Below are positions 8,185 through 14,354 of a DNA stretch of 50,861 bases, piece after piece. The DNA is taken from positions 1 through 50,861 of the forward strand of contig CAWJPU010000010.1 in the NCBI GenBank assembly GCA_963844805.1. Reading direction: 5' to 3'. Below the pieces are notes generated by a model. That model was not told the DNA's origin. It saw nothing but the letters and a program-made list of their open reading frames with translations, and did no database searches. The translations under genes were made by a program, and so were the position numbers. Within the stretch, counting starts at the first letter, position 1, and the number at the start of each line of letters is the position of its first letter. This DNA is from JACCZR01 sp963844805 (GTDB lineage Bacteria; Actinomycetota; Thermoleophilia; Solirubrobacterales; Thermoleophilaceae).

Positions 8185-8205
8185 CTTCGCAGAAGTACCT
8201 GCTGA

Positions 8206-8224
8206 GAGGCCCATTTCGGGCCTC
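8206..8224 (+). terminator. Hairpin downstream of tRNA-Met
   Basis: GAGGCCC, a five-base loop and GGGCCTC form a perfect 7-bp stem 21 bases after the tRNA. There is no T tract, so it may be a processing or weak termination structure. Confidence 0.4.
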
Positions 8225-8239
8225 GGGCGAGGCCCTCGG

Positions 8240-8400
8240 AGCCCGTAGCGACCTGGCGCACGTCCTTGCCTGCGGCAAAGAGCAGGCTCGCGCAGGAGTG
8301 GCGGAAGCTGTGGAAGCCCACCCACTCGAGGCCCGTCGCCCGTCGCGCCGGGTCGATGACGCGGTGGCGCAGGTTCCAGACGAGTGCGGACAGGAGGACC
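8240..8400 (-). pseudogene. Second tyrosine recombinase remnant
   Basis: The complement reads LRHRVIDPARRATGLEWVGF and HSFRHSCASLLFAAGKDVRQ, closely similar to the corresponding part of the recombinase at 2679-3345 (LEWVTFHSFRHSCASLLF and so on). It keeps the H-x-x-R catalytic box but neither the first Arg region nor the Tyr region. It lies just 3' of the intact tRNA-Met on the same strand as the first recombinase, so a related element used this tRNA before or beside the present one. Confidence 0.7.
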
Positions 8401-8501
8401 GACTCGACTACTCAGCAGCGTAGGCCGCCGTTCGGATACCGCGGGCTCGAGGCTCTTGCGGGGAGCCGGGCTGCGGGCGGGCGACCTGCGGCTACGGCCG
8501 C

Positions 8502-8834
8502 CTACAGCGGAGGCCGAATCGAGGGCTTCTTGCCCGGCTTGGGACGCTGAACCTTGTCGCGCTCCGCGGCCCGTTCCTCCGGCGGGGCATGCTCCGGTCG
8601 GTCCTGGCTCCGCCACCGCTTCGCGACCTCGCGCTCGTGCACCTCCGTTCGATCTGAGCCCCCGGCGTCGTGCGTGGGGTGGTCGGCACCCGGCGCACCC
8701 CCGTGGACATGCCGGTAGGGATGCAAGTCCACGCCGCTGCCGCGGCGCGTGTAGAAGCCGATGACGACCCCAACGACCATCAGGATCACGACGCCGAGGA
8801 AGATCCAGGCTCCCCCGGCGACGGCAATGACCAT
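8502..8834 (-). CDS. Small single-span membrane protein with charged tail, 110 residues
   Basis: The ATG at 8834 is preceded by a strong ribosome binding site (GGAAGGAGC), which decides the start over the longer open frame. One membrane segment (WIFLGVVILMVVGVVIGFY, residues about 9-28) is followed by a His/Asp-rich and then strongly basic cytoplasmic tail ending KPGKKPSIRPPL. Many short actinobacterial proteins have this plan without known function. It is outside the element, next to the second recombinase remnant. Confidence 0.55.
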   Translation of the reverse strand: MVIAVAGGAWIFLGVVILMVVGVVIGFYTRRGSGVDLHPYRHVHGGAPGADHPTHDAGGSDRTEVHEREVAKRWRSQDRPEHAPPEERAAERDKVQRPKPGKKPSIRPPL

Positions 8835-9202
8835 GACGAGCTCCTTCCGGTTCGCGACACGGTTGTTCGCGCCGACTATCCGTTCAGGCGCGATTCTCTC
8901 ACGGGCTGTCCAGCCCCCTAGCTCGTACCCACCCTCACCTCGCATGCGCAAGATCTCGACCTGGCTCGCCGAGCGATCCGAGGACTCCCCGAGGCCTCGA
9001 CGTCCAGGGCGCCGCGGAGTGCGTGCGCGGTAGCCCCGTCGGGCGCTCAACAGCTCTGTGCCTGACAGCAGACGGAGCGAGGGCCAGGCGCCGAGCTGAC
9101 GGACCTGGCTCAGGGTGTCGCTCGGCGCCCAGCGCGGCTCCACGCCGAGACGCATCGCGTACCACGCGGCGCCCGGGGCGGGGCGCACCTCCTGAGAAAC
9201 TC
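8835..9202. other. Intergenic stretch ahead of the ars operon
   Basis: No gene could be supported. A minus-strand stretch around 9060-9190 translates plausibly (WYAMRLGVEPRWAPSDTLSQ) but lacks a clear start and end and is probably a remnant. The stretch is followed by a plus-strand terminator with no obvious upstream plus-strand gene. Confidence 0.35.
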
Positions 9203-9226
9203 CTCAGCGGCGCTGAGCGTTTTTTC
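9203..9226 (+). terminator. Rho-independent terminator
   Basis: CTCAGC-GGC-GCTGAG (9203-9217) is followed two bases later by a run of T (9220-9225). It faces plus-strand transcription arriving from the left and insulates the ars promoter. Confidence 0.65.
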
Positions 9227-9257
9227 GCGGGTATGCATGCATTCCCGGCAGCTGCTG

Positions 9258-9275
9258 CATCGGCAAACGCCGATG
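9258..9275. promoter_or_regulatory. Palindromic operator of the ars operon
   Basis: CATCGGC-AAAC-GCCGATG is a perfect 7-bp inverted repeat. It sits 20 bases upstream of the arsR start and abuts a candidate -10 (TAATCT, 9276-9281), the position expected for ArsR autorepression relieved by arsenite. Confidence 0.5.
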
Positions 9276-9283
9276 TAATCTGC

Positions 9284-9289
9284 TACGGT
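9284..9289 (+). promoter_or_regulatory. -10 box of arsR, leaderless type
   Basis: TACGGT ends six bases before the GTG at 9296, the spacing seen at several other genes here. TAATCT at 9276-9281 is an alternative. Confidence 0.35.
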
Positions 9290-9295
9290 CGCAGC

Positions 9296-9652
9296 GTGCC
9301 CGCGCTGGAGCTCGAGCTCGCCCCCAAGACCAAACGGCCGGTAGGCGAGCCGTGTTGCGAGCCGGTCGCGCTGCCCGCGGTCGATCCCGACAGGGCTGCG
9401 CGCCTCGCGCAGCTCGCCAAGGTCCTCGGCGACCCGACCCGACTGCAGCTCGTGGACGTCCTGCGGCGGCATGCCGGGGAGGTCTGCGTATGCGAGCTGC
9501 AGCCGCTGTTCGACATCAAGCAGTCGACCCTCTCCGAGCACCTGAAGAAGCTGCGCGACGCGGGCGTGGTCGGCGTCGAGCGGCGCGGGCTGTGGGCCTA
9601 CTACTACGTCAACCCCGAGGCACTGGAGGAGCTGTCGGCATGGCTGAGCTAG
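9296..9652 (+). CDS. arsR: ArsR-family arsenic-sensing repressor
   Basis: Winged-helix repressor expected to leave DNA when it binds arsenite. From the GTG at 9296 the 118-residue protein has a Cys pair (GEPCCEPVALPAVD), the dimer helix LAQLAKVLGDPTRLQLVDVL, the arsenite-site motif VCVCELQPLF, and the DNA-recognition helix IKQSTLSEHLKKLRDAGVVG. The upstream open frame is longer, but family length and the operator/promoter place the start here. First gene of the operon, ten bases before arsM, with a perfect palindrome in front. Intact frame. Confidence 0.85.
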   Translation: MPALELELAPKTKRPVGEPCCEPVALPAVDPDRAARLAQLAKVLGDPTRLQLVDVLRRHAGEVCVCELQPLFDIKQSTLSEHLKKLRDAGVVGVERRGLWAYYYVNPEALEELSAWLS

Positions 9653-9661
9653 ACGGATGGG

Positions 9662-10405
9662 GTGCGCGAGCAGGTACGTCGGAAGTACGCGGAGGCGGCA
9701 CAGGCGCGGCGGCGGCGAGTCGCTCCTGTTGCGGGCCAGCGCGCCGTGGAGCTCAACGACGCCGAGGGCAATCAGGTCTTCGGCTCGTCGCTCTACGCGG
9801 GCGAGGAGGCACCCGAGGCGGCGGTCGAGGCCTCGCTCGGTTGCGGGGTGCCCACGGCGGTGGCGGACCTCCACGAAGGCGAGACGGTGCTCGACCTCGG
9901 CTCGGGCGCCGGCGCGGACGTCCTGATCTCGGCGCGCCGGGTCGGTCCGGGCGGGGGGGTGATCGGGCTGGACATGACCGACGAGATGCTCGAGGTCGCG
10001 CGCCGCAACGCGGCCGATGCCGGAGCCGACAACGTCGAGTTCGTAAAGGGCTACATCGAGGACATCCCCCTCCCCGACGATTCGGTCGACGTGATCGTGT
10101 CGAACTGCGTGATCAACCTCTCCGCCGACAAGCGCAAGGTGCTCGCCGAGGCAGCGCGCGTGCTCAAGCCGGGCGGGAGGTTCGCGGTGAGCGACGTGAT
10201 CGCCGCGGCGGACATGGACGAGGCCACGCGCGCCGACATGGAGCAGTGGACGGGCTGCGTCGCCGGCGCGCTGACCGAGGCGGAGTTCTCGACGGACGCT
10301 GCGAGCGGCGCGGCTTCGTGGAGTCGGAGATCCGAGACCACGCACGCCCGTGCACGAGCACGCGAGCTCGGCGCATCGTGCGAGCCGCGCAGGCCCGGGG
10401 CGTAG
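9662..10405 (+). CDS. arsM: Arsenite S-adenosylmethionine methyltransferase (frameshifted C-terminus)
   Basis: Methylates As(III) with S-adenosylmethionine and glutathione- or mycothiol-type thiols. The GTG start gives VREQVRRKYAEAAQA. The SAM site is VLDLGSGAGADVLISARRVG. The family's conserved cysteines appear in SLGCGVPTAV, VSNCVINL and WTGCVAGAL, so the As-binding set is complete. Beyond about 10290 the C-terminus is scrambled across frames (GFVESEIRDHA and VHEHASSA are visible), implying two or more indels before TAG 10403-10405. Lies between arsR and the diiron oxidase with no gap. Confidence 0.85.
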   Translation: MREQVRRKYAEAAQARRRRVAPVAGQRAVELNDAEGNQVFGSSLYAGEEAPEAAVEASLGCGVPTAVADLHEGETVLDLGSGAGADVLISARRVGPGGGVIGLDMTDEMLEVARRNAADAGADNVEFVKGYIEDIPLPDDSVDVIVSNCVINLSADKRKVLAEAARVLKPGGRFAVSDVIAAADMDEATRADMEQWTGCVAGALTEAEFSTDAASGAASWSRRSETTHARARARELGASCEPRRPGA

Positions 10406-10407
10406 CC

Positions 10408-11237
10408 CTGCAGCTCAACGACCCCCAGACGCTGTACCGCCACTGGGAGGACCAGCAGTGGTCGCCGTTCGCGATCGACCTCGAGACCGACCGCGAGTCA
10501 GTGGCAGGAGATGGAGCGGTCCGAGCGCGAGATCGTCTTCTTCGTGCTCTCCTCGCTGATGGTCGCCGAGGAGCGCATCACCACCAAGTTCGCCGGGCTG
10601 GTCGCCGCCGACGCGCCCGAGGAGGAGACGACGTTCCTCGCCACCCAGCAGGTCGACGAGGCGCGCCACATGCAGTTCTACGCGCGCTTCCAGGACGAGG
10701 TGATCGCCGATCCCGCCGCCATCGCCGACCACGTGGGCCGCGCGCGCGAGCAGGTCTCCGACTCCTTCCGCCACATCTTCGACGTGGCGCTCGTGGAGGC
10801 CCACGACGCGCTGCTGGCGGCGCCCGCGGGACTTCGAGGCGAAGGTCCGCTTTGTCGACGCTCTACCACCTGGTGCTGGAGGCACGTTGGGCCTCACCTC
10901 GTTCCGCTTCATCACCGAGTACCTGCGGCGGGCAGAAGCTGTTGCCGGGCTTCGTCGAGGGCTACTCGAAGATCCACCACGACGAGACGCGCCACATCGG
11001 CTACGGGATGTGGTTCCTGCGCGAGACAGTCCGCGCCCGACCCCGAGCGGCCGACGTGGTGCGCGAGACGCTGCGGGACCTGCTGCCCTCGGTGGCCGAG
11101 TCGCTGAAGCCGCCCGGAGACGGTGGGAACGGCGAAGGTGCTCGGAGTGACGCGAGGAGGACATCCGCGCCTTCGCGCTCGACGGACTGACCCGCAGGCT
11201 GAGGATCATCGGCGTCCCGATCGAGACCCTGGGTTGA
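10408..11237 (+). CDS. R2-like (R2lox-type) diiron oxidase in ars operon (frameshifted)
   Basis: Ferritin-like protein of the ribonucleotide-reductase-R2/R2lox group. All six metal ligands can be traced: Glu in SLMVAEERITTKFAGL, Glu and His in QQVDEARHMQFYARF, Glu in YHLVLEGTLGLTSF, and Glu and His in HHDETRHIGYGMWFL. The start region LQLNDPQTLYRHWEDQQW resembles R2lox proteins often annotated as NrdB. No large reductase subunit is nearby, so a free-standing oxidase is more likely. At least three indels lie between about 10500 and 11150; the end (RAFALDGLTRRLRIIGVP) stops at 11237, two bases before the aquaporin. The start codon is uncertain. Its role with arsenic is unknown. Confidence 0.65.
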
Positions 11238-11238
11238 G

Positions 11239-12344
11239 CTGACGGCGCCGCTGCTGCGCAGGGCCACGGCAGAGGGCCTGGGAACCTTCGCGCTGGTCTT
11301 CGCCGGCTGCGGGGCGATCGTCACCGACGCCGCGCCACGGCGCCCTGGGGCCCGTCGGAATCGGCCTCGTCTTCTTCCTCGTCCTGCTGGCGGCGATCGC
11401 CGCCCTGGGCCATGTCTCGGGCGCGCACTTCAACCCGGCGTCAGCCTCAGCTTCTTCCTGACGCGCCACCTGCCCGGCCGCGACCTCGGGGCCTACTGGC
11501 GGCGCGCAGCTCGCGGGCGCGATCGCCGCCGCGCTCTGCTGCTCGTCGATCTGGCCTGGCCATCCCGCCGACCTCGGCGCCACCGAGCCGTCCGTGATCA
11601 CCGTCTGGCGCGCGCTGGTGATCGAGGTCGTGCTGACCGCGCTTCTCATGCTGGTCATCATGAGCGTGGCCACCGACACCCGGGCGGTCGGCGCGCCCGC
11701 GGCGCTGGCCATCGCCGCCGCCGTAGGGCTGGCGGCGATCGCCTTCGGCCCGCTCACCGGCGCCTCGCTGAACACCGCCCGCTCGTTCGGGCCCGGCGCT
11801 CGCCTCGGGGCAGTGGCACGACTTCTGGATCTACCTCGTCGGCCCGCTCGTGGGCGCGCCGCTCGGCGCTCTGGCGTACGAGTTCGTGCGCGGCGAGCAT
11901 GCTCGCGAGTGGAGAAGGCAGCTGATGGCCACCGCGCTGTTCGTCTGCCTGCACAACGCCGGGCGCTCGCAGATGAGCCAGGCGCTGTTCGAGCGCGCCG
12001 CCGACGGCCGGCACCTCGCCCTGTCGGCGGGACCACACCCGGCGAGCGCGTCCACCCCGAGGTGGTCGAGGTCATGCGCGAGCTCGGCATCGACCTCGCC
12101 GGCACGCAGCCGCAGCGCCTGACGACGAGCTCGCCCAGCCGCGGACGTGGTCGTGACCATGGGCTGCGGCGACGAGTGCCCGTTCATCCCCGGGCAAGCG
12201 CTACATCGACTGGGATCTGACGACCCCAAGGGCCGCCCGGTCGAGGAGGTCCGGGCGACGCGCGACGAGATCGCGCGCCGCGTCGAGCGGCTGGTGGCCG
12301 AGCTCGACGCGGCGCGGCGAGAGCCAGCGGCAGGTCCCCCCTAG
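11239..12344 (+). CDS. Aquaglyceroporin-arsenate reductase fusion (AqpS-ArsC; frameshifted)
   Basis: The N-terminal part is an MIP channel: EGLGTFALVFAGCGAIV, HVSGAHFNPA (first NPA box), and LTGASLNTARSFGP, where the second box reads NTA. The last helix DFWIYLVGPLVGAPLGALAY runs in the same frame, without a stop, through RGEHAREWRRQL into MATALFVCLHNAGRSQMSQA, the P-loop of a low-molecular-weight-phosphatase arsenate reductase (Met at 11925). Later motifs are TMGCGDECPFIPG and WDLTDPKGRP. The reductase makes arsenite and the channel lets it out. An internal start at 11925 with GAGAAGG in front could also yield free ArsC. At least four indels interrupt the locus. Confidence 0.75.
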
Positions 12345-13711
12345 CGCTCGATCGCTCCCCCGGCCGCCTCCCACGCGTCGACACCGCCGCCCATCACGTG
12401 CAGGACGTGCTCGACGCCATGGCGCTGAAGCAGGCTCGCGGCGGTGCCGGCCCGCTGCCCGGACGTGCACATGGCGGCCGCGGGCGCCGCGGGGTCGAGC
12501 CCCGCCGGGAGGCCGTGCAGGTCGTGGTAAGGGGCCAACAGGGAGCCGGCGACGTGGCCGGCGTCCCACTCCGAGCGCTCGCGCACGTCGACGATCTGCA
12601 GGCGCGGATCCGCCTGCGAGCGGGCCAGCAGCTCGGACGCGTCGATGCGCTCGATCGCCTCGGCCTCGCGGCCCTCCTCGCGCCAGCTCGTCATCCCGCC
12701 GGCGAGGTAGCCGGCCACCTGGTCGATCCCCACCGCCGCGGCCAGCTCGGCGGCGTGCGAGCGCCTCGGCGTCGTCGCGGCCCACCAGCACCACCTCCTG
12801 GCCGCGCTCGACGATCCAGGCGAGCTTGGAGCCGAAGCCCGCGCGAAGGGCGGTGATGGCCACGGCGCCGGGGATGTGGGCGTCGTCGAATTGGAAGTCG
12901 GTCCGCACGTCGACGACCAGCGCGCCCGCCCGGCGGCGGGCCTCGAGCTGGCGCGGCGTGAGCGGCCCGGGGACCTGCAGTTCAGAGCGCAGCGCGCCGC
13001 GGTTGCGGGCCACGATGTCCTCGAAGCGCGGTGGCTGGGGGCCGAGCTCGGCGAGAGCGTCGCGCACGAACCGGTCCTCCTCCACCCGAGCCCGGCGTTG
13101 TGCTCGCGCTCGTAGCCGATGCTCGAGGCGACCTTGCGGTCCATCCCCGAGCCGCCGCACAACGAGCCCCCGAGATGGCCCGGCCACAGCTCGGTGTGCG
13201 CCGGGAGGTCCAGCAGCCGCTCGTGGACAGAGCGGTAGATCTCACGCGCGCCGTCCTCGGGCTCGATCGCGAGGTCGGGCCGGCCGGTGTCGCCCACGAA
13301 CAGCGCGTCGCCGGTCAGCACCGCCCACGGCTCCGCCCCGCGCCCGCGGTCGATCACCAGGAACGAGGTGTGCTCGGGCCGGTGCCCCGGGGTGTGAACA
13401 GCCCGCAGCACCACGCCGCCCAGCGCGAGCTCCCAGCCGTCGTCGAAGGGCTCGTGCTCGTACTCCACCTCCGCGAGGCGGCTGACGTGGATGGTCGCGC
13501 CGGTGGCCGCCGCCAGCCGCCCGTGGCCCGAGACGTGGTCGGCGTGGTTGTGGGTCTCCACCACGTGCTCGATCTGCACGCCCGTGTAGCGGGCGAGGCG
13601 CAGGTAGTCCTCGACGTGCAGCTTAGGGTCCACCACCGCGGCAACGCCGTCGTCGCCGACGAAGTAGGAGGCGCAGCCCAGGTCCTCGTGGATGACCTGG
13701 CGGAAGATCAC
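12341..13711 (-). CDS. MBL-fold hydrolase with two rhodanese domains (compensated frameshifts)
   Basis: Resembles ETHE1-type persulfide dioxygenase/sulfurtransferase fusions. The MBL domain (residues about 1-210) has THNHADHVSGHGRL, the His of VHTPGHRPEHTSFL, and Asp in LTGDALFVGDTGRPDL. The first rhodanese (VVDVRTDFQFDDAHIPGAV) has VLVGRDDAEA where the active-site Cys should be, so it is inactive. The second has MCTSGQRAGTAASLL with the Cys. The middle third (about 12770-13090) is one frame off and then returns, so two opposite indels explain the locus. Converges with arsC, overlapping by four bases. A sulfur or thiol link to arsenic handling is possible but only inferred. Confidence 0.8.
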   Translation of the reverse strand: MIFRQVIHEDLGCASYFVGDDGVAAVVDPKLHVEDYLRLARYTGVQIEHVVETHNHADHVSGHGRLAAATGATIHVSRLAEVEYEHEPFDDGWELALGGVVLRAVHTPGHRPEHTSFLVIDRGRGAEPWAVLTGDALFVGDTGRPDLAIEPEDGAREIYRSVHERLLDLPAHTELWPGHLGGSLCGGSGMDRKVASSIGYEREHNAGLGWRRTGSCATLSPSSAPSHRASRTSWPATAARCALNCRSPGRSRRASSRPAAGRARWSSTCGPTSNSTTPTSPAPWPSPPFARASAPSSPGSSSAARRWCWWAATTPRRSHAAELAAAVGIDQVAGYLAGGMTSWREEGREAEAIERIDASELLARSQADPRLQIVDVRERSEWDAGHVAGSLLAPYHDLHGLPAGLDPAAPAAAMCTSGQRAGTAASLLQRHGVEHVLHVMGGGVDAWEAAGGAIER

Positions 13712-13736
13712 CAGGCCATCATCGCGCCTCGGTGCT

Positions 13737-13847
13737 TCAGTGTCGGCGGCGGCGCGCTCCGCCGCCCTTGAAGAGCTGGCCCAGCGCCCGGAAGGGCGCG
13801 GTGATCAGCGTGATGATCGCGTCGAGGATGTTCTGGATGATCCGCAT
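13737..13847 (-). CDS. 36-residue amphipathic peptide gene
   Basis: The ATG at 13847 reads MRIIQNILDAIITLITAPFR followed by ALGQLFKGGGARRRRH and TGA. A long amphipathic or membrane-inserting helix is followed by a Gly hinge and a basic tail, a plan typical of membrane-associated micropeptides. The upstream sequence has only a weak ribosome binding site (AGGGACGGG). It lies between the MBL/rhodanese gene and the divergent SRPBCC gene, whose start is 40 bases away. No function is known to me. Confidence 0.5.
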   Translation of the reverse strand: MRIIQNILDAIITLITAPFRALGQLFKGGGARRRRH

Positions 13848-13875
13848 GTGCCCGTCCCTACCCCCGCGCCGCGCG

Positions 13876-13881
13876 TACTAA
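13876..13881 (+). promoter_or_regulatory. -10 box, leaderless SRPBCC gene
   Basis: TACTAA ends five bases before the GTG at 13887 and there is no ribosome binding site, so transcription probably starts at the start codon. Confidence 0.4.
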
Positions 13882-13886
13882 CTCGT

Positions 13887-14342
13887 GTGAGGGTCCACGT
13901 CCTCGAGCGCTCACAGCGCCTGCCCGGGCCGCCCGACGAGGTGTTCGCCTTCTTCGCCGACGCCCACAACCTCGAGGCGATCACGCCGCCCTTTCTCGGC
14001 TTCCAAGTGGTCACCCCCAAGCCGATCGACATGGACGAGGGCACGCTGATCGAGTACCGGCTGAAGCTGCACGGCGTGCGCCTGAACTGGCTGACCCGCA
14101 TCGACGTGTGGGAGCCAGGGGTGCGCTTCGTGGACCGCCAGCTCGAGGGCCCCTACCGCCTGTGGCACCACACCCACACCTTCGAGCCCGACGGCCAGGA
14201 CACGCTGATGCGCGACGTCGTGCGCTACGCGCTGCCGCCGGGGCCCCTCGGCGAGCTGGCCCGCCACCTGCTCGTCAAGCGCGACCTGGCCCGCATCTTC
14301 GACTTCCGCCAGGCTGAGATAGCGCGACGCTTCAATAAGTAA
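13887..14342 (+). CDS. SRPBCC-fold ligand-binding protein, 151 residues
   Basis: START/Bet v1-like hydrophobic-pocket protein. From the GTG at 13887: RVHVLERSQRLPGPPDEVFA, FFADAHNLEAITPPFLGFQV, LNWLTRIDVWEPGVRFVDRQ and the C-terminal helix LVKRDLARIFDFRQAEIARR. The PPDEVFAFFADAHNLEAITP pattern is characteristic of the cyclase/dehydrase-like subgroup, members of which act on polyketides or lipids or bind ligands. Intact. Twelve bases before the ABC exporter genes on the same strand. No substrate is evident. Confidence 0.75.
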   Translation: MRVHVLERSQRLPGPPDEVFAFFADAHNLEAITPPFLGFQVVTPKPIDMDEGTLIEYRLKLHGVRLNWLTRIDVWEPGVRFVDRQLEGPYRLWHHTHTFEPDGQDTLMRDVVRYALPPGPLGELARHLLVKRDLARIFDFRQAEIARRFNK

Positions 14343-14354
14343 AGTAACGTCGCG

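Noticed and set aside
8206..8224. Hairpin after tRNA-Met as a strong rho-independent terminator
   Set aside because: No T tract follows, so it is listed only as a low-confidence structure.
10408..11237. True class I ribonucleotide reductase small subunit
   Set aside because: No NrdA gene nearby and the sequence pattern resembles R2lox-type proteins; genuine NrdB cannot be excluded without alignment.
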